NCBI GenBank assembly: GCA_002256245.1
Contig: NKIU01000001.1
Location: forward strand, 186,001-250,000
Reading direction: 5' to 3'
DNA from: Pseudorhodobacter sp. PARRP1
GTDB taxonomy: Bacteria; Pseudomonadota; Alphaproteobacteria; Rhodobacterales; Rhodobacteraceae
Length of the DNA: 64,000 nt
The position numbers were made by a program, and so were the translations under genes. The stretch's first letter is position 1; each line of letters begins with the position of its first letter. A model generated the notes under the pieces. The model was given only the letters and a program-made list of their open reading frames with translations, made no database searches and was not told the origin of the DNA. Shown here one piece after another: positions 53,050 through 61,326 of the stretch.

Positions 53050-53070
53050 TTGGTCCCAACTCGGGACCAA
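53050..53070. repeat. TTGGTCCC/GGGACCAA hairpin element, copy 4
   Basis: A perfect 8-bp stem with loop AACTC, 7 bp past the pseudo-protease stop. Core identical to 40340-40356. Confidence 0.72.
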
Positions 53071-53154
53071 GGATGAAGTTATTTTCTTTCAAGTGGTTAG
53101 ATATTTTCGTTTACCAGGCATTAACATTTTGGCGGCGGCGCTGTCTGAGATGTT

Positions 53155-53193
53155 GAAGCCTCCGGCGGGGATATTTGGGCAGAGAGGATGACC
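53155..53193. repeat. GATATTT...GATGA intergenic element, copy E
   Basis: GAAGCCTCCGGCGGGGATAT, then TTGGGCAGAGAGGATGACC. The first half matches copies at 36271 and 63738-63823. The second half (GCAGAGAGGATGACCAA) matches copy A at 2276-2293. Confidence 0.75.
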
Positions 53194-53231
53194 AAGGCGC
53201 GGGTTTTTTCGAGCGCTTATCTAGAATAGAT

Positions 53232-53265
53232 AATGCCGCAAACCGGGGGACCAGTTTGCGGCATT
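53232..53265. terminator. 12-bp hairpin between converging genes
   Basis: AATGCCGCAAAC and GTTTGCGGCATT are perfect complements with a 10-nt loop. They lie 50 bp past the folE2 stop and 190 bp past the pseudo-protease stop. A second hairpin, TTATCTA/TAGATAA, abuts at 53217-53233. The site is probably a bidirectional transcript end, although T runs are weak. Confidence 0.6.
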
Positions 53266-53317
53266 GCTGTTTGTAAACCGGACTGTGCTGCGGACGCGTG
53301 CTTGCAGGCAGCGCCGC

Positions 53318-54406
53318 TCAGCCGACGTGATAAAGGCTTGCGAACAGTTTGGGGTCCAGACTGTCGGCGGCAAAGGTGGCACCTTCGGTCAGCACCGAAA
53401 CCGCATCATGGCTGTGCAAAGATTCCTGATGGCTGGCGACGATGCGGAAATCGCCGATACGGCCATCCTGTTGCAGCGCCTGACAGAAACTGCGCGCGGC
53501 ATCCTCGACGAAAATCGGGTTCGCAGCGTTCAACTCGGCAAAGGCCTGTTCGTCTTCGCGCTTCACCATCACTTGCGTCTCGGTTGGCACCGCCAAGCGG
53601 GCCAGATCAATCAGATCTTCGAACCACAGGCATTTATCGCCCGACAGTTCAACCGAGATGCGGGCGACAGAGCGTTGCGAATGTGGTGTTGCCAACTGCC
53701 CCCGGGTCTGACGGGCGTGTTCGGACAGCTCTAAACTGCACGGGCAGGTGCTGGAATAGACAAAATCCAAGTGCATCAACCGCTTGCGCACACCGGCTTT
53801 GTCCACCAGTTCCAGCGCGATGTCGTAATACTGCCAACCCGACAGGCCCGAACGCAAGCTGTCCACCTTTACCGGGAAGGAAAACCGCATCTGGATGCGC
53901 GCATCAAAGCTGCCCAGATCTTTCAGGTAATCCTCTAGCGCGTGTTCGATCACCTGATAGGAAAACTCCCGATCGGAATGGGCATAGAACGAGCGCATGA
54001 TGCGGCTCATGTTGATGCCCTTCTTTTCAGCCTCAAGGCTGACGGTGCCGGTGACCGAGGTTTCCAGCGTGACCGGGCCGTTATCGCGGGTGCGGTAGCG
54101 GATCGGCAGGCGGAAGTTGGAAATGCCGACGTGCTGGATCACCTGCTTGGCGCCGACGATCAGGCTGGAGGGACCGTTTTGCAGATCGGGCATCGAATCC
54201 TTGTAGGCCTCGGACACCACGAAATCGGCGGGGTATTCGCGCGACAGCACAGGATAGTCCTGCCCGATCAAAGCACCCGCACCGGGCGCCAGATGCGCAA
54301 TCTCGGCATCGCTGGCACGCTGGGCCCAAGCGCGCAGCGTGGCAAGCGCAGCCTCGGCTTCGGCACGGCCAGGACGTTGATCCAAATCCGGCATGTGAAT
54401 GTTCAT
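53318..54406 (-). CDS. folE2: GTP cyclohydrolase FolE2 (type IB)
   Basis: A 362-aa metal-flexible GTP cyclohydrolase that makes dihydroneopterin triphosphate, the first step of folate (and queuosine) synthesis. Signatures: ISNFRLPIRYRTRDNGPVTL, AEKKGINMSRIMRSFYAHSD, and STCPCSLELSEHARQTRGQL with the catalytic Cys (about residue 205). ASHQESLHSHDAVSVL lies near the C-terminus. I start at MNIHMPDLDQR, with GGGGAG upstream. No folE1 is seen in the window. Together with folB-folP at 42-44 kb it supplies folate genes here. Confidence 0.96.
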   Translation of the reverse strand: MNIHMPDLDQRPGRAEAEAALATLRAWAQRASDAEIAHLAPGAGALIGQDYPVLSREYPADFVVSEAYKDSMPDLQNGPSSLIVGAKQVIQHVGISNFRLPIRYRTRDNGPVTLETSVTGTVSLEAEKKGINMSRIMRSFYAHSDREFSYQVIEHALEDYLKDLGSFDARIQMRFSFPVKVDSLRSGLSGWQYYDIALELVDKAGVRKRLMHLDFVYSSTCPCSLELSEHARQTRGQLATPHSQRSVARISVELSGDKCLWFEDLIDLARLAVPTETQVMVKREDEQAFAELNAANPIFVEDAARSFCQALQQDGRIGDFRIVASHQESLHSHDAVSVLTEGATFAADSLDPKLFASLYHVG

Positions 54407-54540
54407 TGCAGCGCTCCCCAGGTTGGTCGCAGACTTCAGATATAGCGGGATCGCCGTGATTTCCAAAGCCTGACCGAAGAAATACGCGCCAAAGGCGACA
54501 TTGGATTGACAGACATGCAATATTTCGCGGTGTGGGGGGA

Positions 54541-54566
54541 TCGGGGGGCGCTGTTGCGCCCCCCGA
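54541..54566 (-). terminator. 11-bp hairpin after metZ
   Basis: TCGGGGGGCGC-loop-GCGCCCCCCGA, a perfect 11-bp stem starting 7 bp past the metZ stop. There is no T run after it, so it is a weak or Rho-assisted terminator candidate. Confidence 0.45.
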
Positions 54567-54572
54567 GGGGCC

Positions 54573-55754
54573 TCAGATGGCTGACAAGGCGTTTTGCAGA
54601 TCAGTGATCAGATCGTCGCAATCTTCCAAGCCCACCGACAATCGGATCAGCCCCGGCGTGATGCCCAGCGCGTCTTTCTGCGGCTGTGGCAGGCGCTGAT
54701 GCGTGGTGGTAGCCGGATGGGTCGCAATGCTTTTGGCATCGCCCAAGTTGTTGGAAATCTTCACGATTTCCAAAGCGTTGCAGAATTTGAACGCGGCGTC
54801 TTTGCCACCCTTGATGTCAAAGGTCACAATGGTGCCGCCTGATCCCATCTGCGCCATCGCCAGCGCGTGTTGCGGATGGCTGGAGAGGCCGGGGAAAATC
54901 ACCTTGGATATCCGCGCGTCGCTCGACAACACTTCGGCGATTTTCTTGGCTGCATCTGCCATCGCACGGCAGCGCAGATCCAGCGTCGCCATGCCGTTCA
55001 GCATGATCCAGGCGGTGAAGGGCGACATCGCCGCCCCGGTGTGCTTCAGGTAAGGCTCGGCCACCTTGCGGATGAAATCCTTGGTGCCGCAGATCACGCC
55101 GCCCAGCGCGCGCCCCTGCCCGTCGATGTGTTTGGTGGTGGAATAGACCACCACATCCGCGCCCTGTTCAACCGCACGGCTGAAGACGGGCGTGGCAAAC
55201 ACGTTATCGACGATCACCAACGCCCCGGCGGCATGGGCGATCTTGGCGACCGCCGTGATATCGACCAGTTCCAGCGTCGGGTTCGACATGCTCTCAAAGA
55301 ACACCGCTTTGGTGGCGGGGGTAACGGCGGCGCGCCATTGATCAAGGTCGGCACCATCGACGAAGGTGACGTTGACGCCGTAGCGGGTCAGCACCTCTTC
55401 AAGGATATAAAGGCACGAGCCGAACAGGGCGCGCGAGGATACCACATGATCGCCCGCCCGCAGCATCGCCGTCAGCGCGCCGTTAACCGCAGCCATGCCG
55501 GATGCGGTGGCGAAGGCGTCTTCAGTGCCTTCCAGCGCCGCGATACGTTCTTCGAACATCCGCGTGGTCGGGTTGCCGTAACGGGCGTAGATGAACTCGT
55601 CGTCACCGGCTTTGATGAACCGCTGCTCGGCGGCTTCGGCGGTGGGATAGGCGAAGCCTTGGGTGAGGTAGATCGCCTCGGCCATCTCGCCATATTGGCT
55701 GCGGCGCGAGCCTTCGTGCACCAGTTTCGTGCGTGTTTTCCAGTCTTTGGTCAT
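54573..55754 (-). CDS. metZ: O-succinylhomoserine sulfhydrylase
   Basis: A 393-aa PLP enzyme of the Cys/Met metabolism family. It makes homocysteine directly from O-succinylhomoserine and sulfide. Signatures: YLTQGFAYPTAEAAEQRFIK, YARYGNPTTRMFEERIAALE, ATASGMAAVNGAL and the PLP lysine in VYSTTKHIDGQGRALGGVIC (about residue 207). SNPTLELVDI and SVGLEDCDDLI close it. I start at MTKDWKTRTK. A SAM-II riboswitch and terminator precede it, so it is shut off when SAM is plentiful. The metZ call over MetB or MetY rests on overall resemblance. Confidence 0.93.
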   Translation of the reverse strand: MTKDWKTRTKLVHEGSRRSQYGEMAEAIYLTQGFAYPTAEAAEQRFIKAGDDEFIYARYGNPTTRMFEERIAALEGTEDAFATASGMAAVNGALTAMLRAGDHVVSSRALFGSCLYILEEVLTRYGVNVTFVDGADLDQWRAAVTPATKAVFFESMSNPTLELVDITAVAKIAHAAGALVIVDNVFATPVFSRAVEQGADVVVYSTTKHIDGQGRALGGVICGTKDFIRKVAEPYLKHTGAAMSPFTAWIMLNGMATLDLRCRAMADAAKKIAEVLSSDARISKVIFPGLSSHPQHALAMAQMGSGGTIVTFDIKGGKDAAFKFCNALEIVKISNNLGDAKSIATHPATTTHQRLPQPQKDALGITPGLIRLSVGLEDCDDLITDLQNALSAI

Positions 55755-55777
55755 GTCGCGGGCCCCTTGGGCTATAG

Positions 55778-55806
55778 AAAAACCCCGAAACCAAAGGGCT
55801 TCGGGG
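55778..55806 (-). terminator. Riboswitch expression platform terminator before metZ
   Basis: On the minus strand CCCCGAA, an 10-nt loop region and TTCGGGG form a stem directly followed by TTTTT, 24 bp before the metZ start. It lies just after the SAM-II core, the usual arrangement for SAM-dependent attenuation. Confidence 0.85.
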
Positions 55807-55814
55807 CTGATGAC

Positions 55815-55876
55815 CCTGACCCTCTTTAGCGGATTGTTTAACGTGGCCCGCAATTCGGAATAAAGCACCACCGGGG
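55815..55876 (-). promoter_or_regulatory. SAM-II riboswitch
   Basis: On the minus strand GGTGGTGCTTTA, then GCGGGCCACGTTAAACAA, then CGCTAAAGAGGG. The GTGG/CCAC stem, the GTTAAACAA loop and the 3' GCTAAAG strand are the conserved SAM-II (metA motif) features. These are found in alphaproteobacteria before metA, metX, metZ and metC. It should bind S-adenosylmethionine and favour the downstream terminator. Confidence 0.88.
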
Positions 55877-55992
55877 CGGCATAGCTTGCGGCGCGCGCGC
55901 GGTCAACCTTGGGTCGCAGATTTTGCGCACAATGCGGTGAAAATCGGCTACTATGCCCGGATTAGCACAAGTTTTTACATATGGAGATTACG

Positions 55993-56715
55993 ATGTCTGG
56001 ATATGGCTATCAGCCAAAGCCGATCGGTTTGATGACCGGAAAACTGACCCTTTCGCCCGAAACGCAGGCGATGATTGCCGAGATCGAGGCGAAGATGGCC
56101 GCCCGCGCCTGGATGGAGGCGATGCTGGCTCCGAAATGGGCCGATCTTATACCGACGCTGCAACTGACGACGCTGCGTCCGGTGGTGGTGGGCCCGGTGG
56201 CTGGGGCGCCCGCTGCGTGGCTGGTGCCGCTTCCGGCTGGGGCTGGGCCGACCGCGCCCAATCCGGGGCCCGCAACACCCCATGCGGGTGAGGCCACAGA
56301 TGTGCTGGATGCCGTGTACAAGCTGGCGATCGTGCAGCGGGGCGTCGGTTTGGCGCAAGACGAGATCAAGCGGCAGGGCCGGGTTTTTCTTGGCGAGTGG
56401 AAGATCGCTCCGACGAGCGAGAAGGCGTTGATTGTCACCACCTCGGTCGTGGTCGCGGGGTCTTTGATCGCGCCGATTTTGGCGGTGCGCGACACGCGGT
56501 TGATGGCTTTCGGGCTGATCAAAGACAAATGGCTGCCAGTCCCGGGCTTGGATGGCTACAAGATCAAGCTGCTGGATGAAGGCGCGGGGGTGACCGTGCC
56601 GCTGCCTGTGCCGGGCCTGACGGTGGAAGCGGAATCGCAGTTTCTGCAAAGCGGGGCCAAGCCCACCACGGTCATGTTCCAGTTTGATCTGATGGAGTTC
56701 TGGAAGAAAAAGTGA
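55993..56715 (+). CDS. Orphan protein with proline-rich linker, unknown
   Basis: A 240-aa protein I do not recognise. Residues 1-65 are helical and charged (LSPETQAMIAEIEAKMAARA). Residues 70-105 are a Pro/Ala/Gly linker (PLPAGAGPTAPNPGPATPHA). After an amphipathic part there is one hydrophobic stretch (ALIVTTSVVVAGSLIAPILA, about residues 145-165) and a beta-like C-terminus (GAGVTVPLPVPGLTVEAESQ). There is no signal peptide. GGAG lies 6 bp before the ATG, making MSGYGYQPKP the likely start. The next gene (hydrolase) begins 81 bp later on the same strand and may be a partner. Confidence 0.72.
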   Translation: MSGYGYQPKPIGLMTGKLTLSPETQAMIAEIEAKMAARAWMEAMLAPKWADLIPTLQLTTLRPVVVGPVAGAPAAWLVPLPAGAGPTAPNPGPATPHAGEATDVLDAVYKLAIVQRGVGLAQDEIKRQGRVFLGEWKIAPTSEKALIVTTSVVVAGSLIAPILAVRDTRLMAFGLIKDKWLPVPGLDGYKIKLLDEGAGVTVPLPVPGLTVEAESQFLQSGAKPTTVMFQFDLMEFWKKK

Positions 56716-56796
56716 CCGTTACGCTGCTGTAACGCCGCGTTCATCCCGGTGTTGCAGGCTTGTGGCATCCGTTGGATGTCATGAGGGGGCGGTGTC

Positions 56797-57714
56797 ATGC
56801 CAGATCAGACGGTGCTGCGCGCCGATGTGACCCGAGGCGGCCTGCAAATGGACGGTGCCGTGTTGGCCCAAGCCTTGGCCGCGCTGCCCAAGGGCGCGCC
56901 GGTGGTGGTGATGATCCACGGCTACCGCTTTGCGCCCGGCGCGGGCGGTGGCAACTGCCCGCACGGACATATCTTTTCGATGCAGCCGCCAGTGCAGGAT
57001 TGGACGGCGATTTCGTGGCCGCGACATCTGGGGTTAAGCGGTGGGCGGGCCTTGGCAATCGGTTTTGGCTGGCCGGCGCGGGGGCGGTTTCGTGGCGCTT
57101 GTGCGCGGGCGCGCGCTGCGGGGCGGGCTTTGGCGCAACTGGCGGCACTGGTGCGCAGCCTTGATCCGGGGCGCGCCGTTGACGTGGTGGGGCATAGTCT
57201 GGGCGCGCGGGTGGCGTTGACCGCCCTGCCCTATGCCGAGGCAGGCGATTTTCGCCGGATGATCCTGCTGGCCGGGGCCGAGGTGCGCAGGCCAGCGCAG
57301 CGGGCGATGCAATCGGCTGCGGGGCGCTGCGTGCAGGTGGTCAATGTCACCACGCGCGAGAATGATCTGTTCGATTTCCTGTTTGAATGGCTGGGGGCTG
57401 CCGGGTTGGATACAGCCATCGGTCAGGGCATGCGCGAGGCCCCGGCGAATTGGTTGGATCTGCAACTGGATCAGGCGGCGAGTTTGGCGGCGTTGGCGCG
57501 ACTGGGCCATGCCTTGCCAGAGCCACCCGCGCGGATCAGCCATTGGTCGCCCTATCTGCGCCCCGGCGCGCTGGGGCTGTATCGAGCGATTCTGGATGGC
57601 AGTTTGCCGTTGGAGCGACTGCGGACTGCGCTGCCCGAGCGGCGCGATCCGCGCTGGTCGCGGTTGCTGGCGGGGTGGCGCTGGCCTCTGGTCGGGCGGA
57701 TGCAGCGGGTTTGA
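56797..57714 (+). CDS. Alpha/beta hydrolase (lipase/DUF900-like)
   Basis: A 305-aa serine hydrolase. VVVMIHGYRFAPGAGGGNCP (about residues 34-53) is the oxyanion region. The nucleophile elbow is VDVVGHSLGARVALTALP (about residue 132). A late NVTTRENDLFDFLFEWLGAA could carry the acid. The N-terminus DQTVLRADVTRGGLQMDGA has no signal peptide. It resembles the DUF900/TGL-like group; the substrate is unknown. It follows the orphan gene by 81 bp, and the pair may be functionally linked. A large hairpin follows the stop. Confidence 0.83.
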   Translation: MPDQTVLRADVTRGGLQMDGAVLAQALAALPKGAPVVVMIHGYRFAPGAGGGNCPHGHIFSMQPPVQDWTAISWPRHLGLSGGRALAIGFGWPARGRFRGACARARAAGRALAQLAALVRSLDPGRAVDVVGHSLGARVALTALPYAEAGDFRRMILLAGAEVRRPAQRAMQSAAGRCVQVVNVTTRENDLFDFLFEWLGAAGLDTAIGQGMREAPANWLDLQLDQAASLAALARLGHALPEPPARISHWSPYLRPGALGLYRAILDGSLPLERLRTALPERRDPRWSRLLAGWRWPLVGRMQRV

Positions 57715-57722
57715 TCGGCCTT

Positions 57723-57764
57723 CGAACCGAAAGAAAACTCTGCGGGGCAGAGTTTTCCGGTTCG
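57723..57764 (+). terminator. Long interrupted hairpin after the alpha/beta hydrolase
   Basis: CGAACCG...CGGTTCG encloses a perfect AAAACTCTGC/GCAGAGTTTT stem with a GGG loop, 8 bp past the stop. Seventeen base pairs with one internal bulge. The T run is within the stem rather than after it, so the terminator role is likely but not certain. Confidence 0.55.
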
Positions 57765-57876
57765 TTGCTCATAAGGCTGAAAGCCGTTGAGCAAGGGGTG
57801 TGGTGCCACAAGCCATCGCAACGGAAATCGGGGCGCGCCTGACTGGCGGGCGCGGAAACGCGCCTGCCGGGGGCAG

Positions 57877-57916
57877 GCAGGCGCGGCCCGATTTGGCGCG
57901 GGCCAAATCGGGCAAG
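57877..57916. repeat. Dispersed 40-bp inverted-repeat element, copy 2
   Basis: Identical over 40 bp to bases 1-40. It lies 21 bp past the stop of the membrane protein gene on the minus strand, the same spacing as copy 1. Confidence 0.85.
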
Positions 57917-57937
57917 ACTGACAATCGTGCGCCCGTG

Positions 57938-58558
57938 TCAGACAGCCCCGTAACCTTCCTGCACCGTGCGCACCAACGCCGTGCGGATCAGGTTCGTCGC
58001 CAAGGGCAACAGCCCGAAATACAAAAGCCATGTGGTTTGCGAGGCGTGGTGGATCAGGGTCTCATTCGCCAGCACCATCGCAAGGTTATAGATCACCATC
58101 ACCCGGGTCATCACCGCGTCGGTGCCGCGCATCTCTGGCTGCGGCCAGCGAAAACGGTTGATCGCATAGGTGCCATCCACCACGTCGATGATGTAAAGGG
58201 CGGCGGCAAAAACGAAATAGAGGCTCAGGAAGCGTTGGCACAACAAAGGTTCCGCGCTCCAGATCAGCAGGGCCAGCACGCCGGGACCAGCCAGCAGGAT
58301 CAACGCCACTGTAGCAGGGGCTGATACATGCGCCCGCGTGCGCATGATCATCAGCCGCGATTTCATCGCAAGCCGCAGACCCATCCCCAGCACGAACGCC
58401 ACCATGAATGTGGTGCTGGCATCATCCAGCCAGATGCGCAGCAATGGCCACGCAAACAGGATCAACAGGCCCGGCAGCATGATCTCGATCGGAAACGGGG
58501 TTGTGCGGCGAAAGCTGCGAATAAACTGCGCAAAACTGTCGAGCGTTGTGTCCAGCAT
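57938..58558 (-). CDS. Unknown integral membrane protein
   Basis: A 206-aa protein with about five hydrophobic segments: EIMLPGLLILFAWPLLRIWL, FMVAFVLGMGLRLAM, VALILLAGPGVLALLIW, FLSLYFVFAAALYIIDVV and WLLYFGLLPLATNLIRTALV. I recognise no family. The start MLDTTLDSFA has GGGGGA upstream; the track ORF extends too far. It lies 108 bp downstream of yciB on the same strand. Confidence 0.72.
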   Translation of the reverse strand: MLDTTLDSFAQFIRSFRRTTPFPIEIMLPGLLILFAWPLLRIWLDDASTTFMVAFVLGMGLRLAMKSRLMIMRTRAHVSAPATVALILLAGPGVLALLIWSAEPLLCQRFLSLYFVFAAALYIIDVVDGTYAINRFRWPQPEMRGTDAVMTRVMVIYNLAMVLANETLIHHASQTTWLLYFGLLPLATNLIRTALVRTVQEGYGAV

Positions 58559-58666
58559 CCAGCGTCCCCCGGTTGACTGCGGCCTTGATGCAACCGCAAT
58601 CGGGCGGGGATGGGGCTGAATTGTGGTCGCATTGGGGCCGTTAACCCTCACCGCGCGACCGTGGCG

Positions 58667-59281
58667 TCAGGTTTTATCCGAAGGCGTGTCCGTCTCGATT
58701 GCATAGCGGCTTAGCACGCTGCTTTGGCTGATGAAGAACAAGAACAGCGCAGCGGTCAGCCCGAAGGTCTTGAAGTTGACCCAAGCATCGGTGGACAACA
58801 ACCGCCAGACTGCCTCGTTGGCAATCGCCAGCGCAAAGAAGAACGCGCACAGGCGCCGGGTCAGGATCATCCAGCCCTCGGGGTGCAGCGGCAAGGTCTC
58901 TTCCATCACCAGCTTGAGATAGGACTCGCCGCGCAGCAGGCCGATGCCCAAAGTGATGGCGAAGGCAAGATAGAGCAAGGTCGGCTTCATCTTGATGAAG
59001 CGTTCATCCTTCAGCCAGACCGAAAGCCCCCCCATCACGATCACCAGCACCAGCGTCATGATCTGCATCTTCGAGAGCGTGCCAGTCAGCTTCCACAGCA
59101 GGGCCGTGGTGGCGATGATCAGCACGACAAACACCGCCGTCATCACGATAAATCCGGAATAATCGGTGCCAAGAAGGTGGAAGGTTCTGTCTTTGACATA
59201 CCGAAACCCGGCGAAGAACAAAACGATGGGGCCAAGCTCTAGCGCCAGTTTCACCATCGGGTTCAGTTTTGTCTTCTCCAT
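58667..59281 (-). CDS. yciB: Inner membrane septation protein YciB/IspZ
   Basis: A 204-aa membrane protein of the YciB (IspA/IspZ) family, which affects septation and envelope integrity. It starts KLALELGPIVLFFAGFRYVK. MTAVFVVLIIATTALLWKLT, LVLVIVMGGLSVWLKDERFI-KMKPT, and the conserved PEGWMILTRRLCAFFFALAI-NEAVWR follow, with five or six helices. It starts 5 bp after the EamA gene ends, so they form one unit, as is common in this order. Confidence 0.93.
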   Translation of the reverse strand: MEKTKLNPMVKLALELGPIVLFFAGFRYVKDRTFHLLGTDYSGFIVMTAVFVVLIIATTALLWKLTGTLSKMQIMTLVLVIVMGGLSVWLKDERFIKMKPTLLYLAFAITLGIGLLRGESYLKLVMEETLPLHPEGWMILTRRLCAFFFALAIANEAVWRLLSTDAWVNFKTFGLTAALFLFFISQSSVLSRYAIETDTPSDKT

Positions 59282-59285
59282 CAGA

Positions 59286-60185
59286 TCACCCTGCCCATTC
59301 CATCACGACTGCTCCTAGCGCAATCAGCGCCATCAGGCCAGTGCGGACAAGCCCCACCTTCTCGCCCAGCACAAGCCAGCCGATCAGCGCGGCAAACACG
59401 GTCGAGGTTTCGCGCAGCACGGCGGCTTCGCCCACGCGGTCAAGCCTTGTGGCGATCATGATCGAGCCGAATGAGAAATAGGCGACGAATGCGCCGATCA
59501 GGCCGCGCTTGAACAACGGGATGGCTTGGGCTCGGGTCAGGTTTGCGATGCGTTTGGCCATCAGCGCCGGGATGAAGATGCCATCGAGCATGAAGAACCA
59601 GGCCAGAAAGGTGAACGGGTCGGCGGTGGCACGGATGCCCCAGGCGTCATAGGTGGTGTAGATGGCCACAAAGGCTCCGGTCGCGGCGGCAAACCAAAGG
59701 GCGGCTACAAGGGTGTCACGCTCGGCCGTCAGGTGGCGCAGGTTATAGGCGGCAAGGCCAAGGATACCCGCCACCAGCAGGCAGACCCCGAACCATTGCA
59801 GGGGGTGGTAATGCTCGCCAAACACCAGACCCGCGCCGATCACGGTGAACAAGGGCCCGGTGCCGCGCACCACCGGATAGACCACGGTATAAGCGCCGCG
59901 ATCGTAGGTCATCGCTTGCAGCAGTTTGTAGATGGCGTGGATCACGAAAGCGCCTGCGAAGATCGCCCACATATGCGGTTCGGGCCATGGCACCACGAAC
60001 AGCGCAAAGGGGGCGGCAATCACGCCGTAGGTCAGATCAATCACGGCGCGCGACAGCCACGGGTCGTGCTTGCCCTTTTGCAGCGCGCCAAACAGCGCAT
60101 GCAACATGGCGGCCAGCAAAGCGAGGGCCAGGGCGAGATGCTGGCCGGTGGGGGTGCCTGCGATGGAGACGAGCCAGTTTGACAT
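59286..60185 (-). CDS. EamA/DMT-family transporter
   Basis: A 299-aa inner-membrane protein with about ten helices in two EamA repeats. Typical parts are LALALALLAAMLHALFGALQ at the start, AIYKLLQAMTYDRGAYTVVY-PVVRGTGPLF, and VGEAAVLRETSTVFAALIGW-LVLGEKVG in the second repeat. The superfamily exports metabolites or amino acids; the substrate is unknown. It is followed by yciB (4-bp gap). ftsY is upstream on the same strand with a repeat element in the gap. Confidence 0.92.
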   Translation of the reverse strand: MSNWLVSIAGTPTGQHLALALALLAAMLHALFGALQKGKHDPWLSRAVIDLTYGVIAAPFALFVVPWPEPHMWAIFAGAFVIHAIYKLLQAMTYDRGAYTVVYPVVRGTGPLFTVIGAGLVFGEHYHPLQWFGVCLLVAGILGLAAYNLRHLTAERDTLVAALWFAAATGAFVAIYTTYDAWGIRATADPFTFLAWFFMLDGIFIPALMAKRIANLTRAQAIPLFKRGLIGAFVAYFSFGSIMIATRLDRVGEAAVLRETSTVFAALIGWLVLGEKVGLVRTGLMALIALGAVVMEWAG

Positions 60186-60228
60186 TTTTCACGCTGCGCT
60201 TGGGGCCAGCCGCCGGGGCCAGCCCCGG

Positions 60229-60257
60229 ACCCCGGGATATTTATGAACAGATGAAAG
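60229..60257 (+). repeat. GATATTT...GATGAAA intergenic element, copy F
   Basis: ACCCCGGGATATTTATGAAC then AGATGAAAGG, directly after the ftsY stop (minus strand). It matches the shared pattern of copies A-H. Confidence 0.7.
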
Positions 60258-60259
60258 GC

Positions 60260-61255
60260 TTAGTCGGATTGGCCGACGAGAGCCTTTGCGAAGTCATCGG
60301 GATCAAACGGGGCAAGGTCGTCGATTTGCTCGCCCACCCCAATCGCATGGATCGGCAGACCGAATTTATCGGCCAAGGCGACGAGGACGCCGCCTTTGGC
60401 GGTGCCGTCAAGTTTGGTCATCACAAGGCCCGTGACATCGGCGATCTTGCGGAAAATTTCCACCTGATTGATGGCGTTTTGCCCGGTGGTGGCATCAAGC
60501 ACCAACAGGGTGTTGTGCGGCGCCGTCGGATCTTTCTTGCGGATAACGCGGACGATTTTCGACAGCTCTTCCATCAGATCCTGCCGGTTTTGCAAGCGGC
60601 CTGCGGTGTCGATCAACAAAAGGTCCGCGCCTTCGGCTTGCGCCTTGGTCAATGCGTCGAAGGCGAGCGAGGCCGGGTCTGATCCTTCGGGCGCTGTCAG
60701 CACCGGCACGCCCGCGCGGTTGCCCCAGACCTGCAGTTGTTCTACCGCTGCGGCGCGGAAGGTGTCGCCTGCGGCGATTACCACGGATTTGCCGGCGGCT
60801 TTGAACTGTGACGCCAGTTTGCCGATGGTGGTGGTTTTGCCCGACCCGTTCACCCCCACCACCAGCACCACTTGCGGCTTTTGCGAATAGAGCGGCAGCG
60901 GCCGCGCGACCGGTTCCATGATGCGGGCGATTTCCGCCGCCAAGCCTGCGCGCAATTCGCTGCTGGAAACGCGCTTGCCAAACCGCCCCTCGGCGATGTT
61001 GGCGGTGACGCGGGTTGCGGTTTCCACCCCCATATCGGCGCTGATCAGCAATTCCTCAAGGCTTTCCAGCATCGCATCATCGACCAGGCGGCGCGGCTCG
61101 TCGCTGCGGCCAATCAGGCGGCTGATCAGGCCAGGTCTGGCCTCGGGCTCTGCGGGGACGCTGACGTCGGGTTCGGCCACCAAAGCCTCGAGCCCCTCGC
61201 CGATCTTGTCGGAGGAGCGGAACATCCGGTCTTTCAGCTTCTTGAAGAAGGACAT
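60260..61255 (-). CDS. ftsY: Signal recognition particle receptor FtsY
   Basis: A 331-aa SRP GTPase that docks ribosomes at the membrane. A short N-terminal A region (MSFFKKLKDRMFRSSDKIGE) leads into the NG domain. G1 is VVGVNGSGKTTTIGKLASQF. Others are GDTFRAAAVEQLQVW, LLIDTAGRLQN (G3), TKLDGTAKGGVLVALADKF (G4) and HAIGVGEQIDDLAPFDPDDF at the end. The A region is short, as in other alphaproteobacteria. The track ORF (597 aa) extends falsely upstream through the lysoplasmalogenase region. Confidence 0.98.
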   Translation of the reverse strand: MSFFKKLKDRMFRSSDKIGEGLEALVAEPDVSVPAEPEARPGLISRLIGRSDEPRRLVDDAMLESLEELLISADMGVETATRVTANIAEGRFGKRVSSSELRAGLAAEIARIMEPVARPLPLYSQKPQVVLVVGVNGSGKTTTIGKLASQFKAAGKSVVIAAGDTFRAAAVEQLQVWGNRAGVPVLTAPEGSDPASLAFDALTKAQAEGADLLLIDTAGRLQNRQDLMEELSKIVRVIRKKDPTAPHNTLLVLDATTGQNAINQVEIFRKIADVTGLVMTKLDGTAKGGVLVALADKFGLPIHAIGVGEQIDDLAPFDPDDFAKALVGQSD

Positions 61256-61326
61256 GGGGCCTCGGGTTTGAAAGGGCTGGCTCTCATCTAAGGGATTAAT
61301 CGGGTCGGGAAAAGCGGGCCTGAGTG

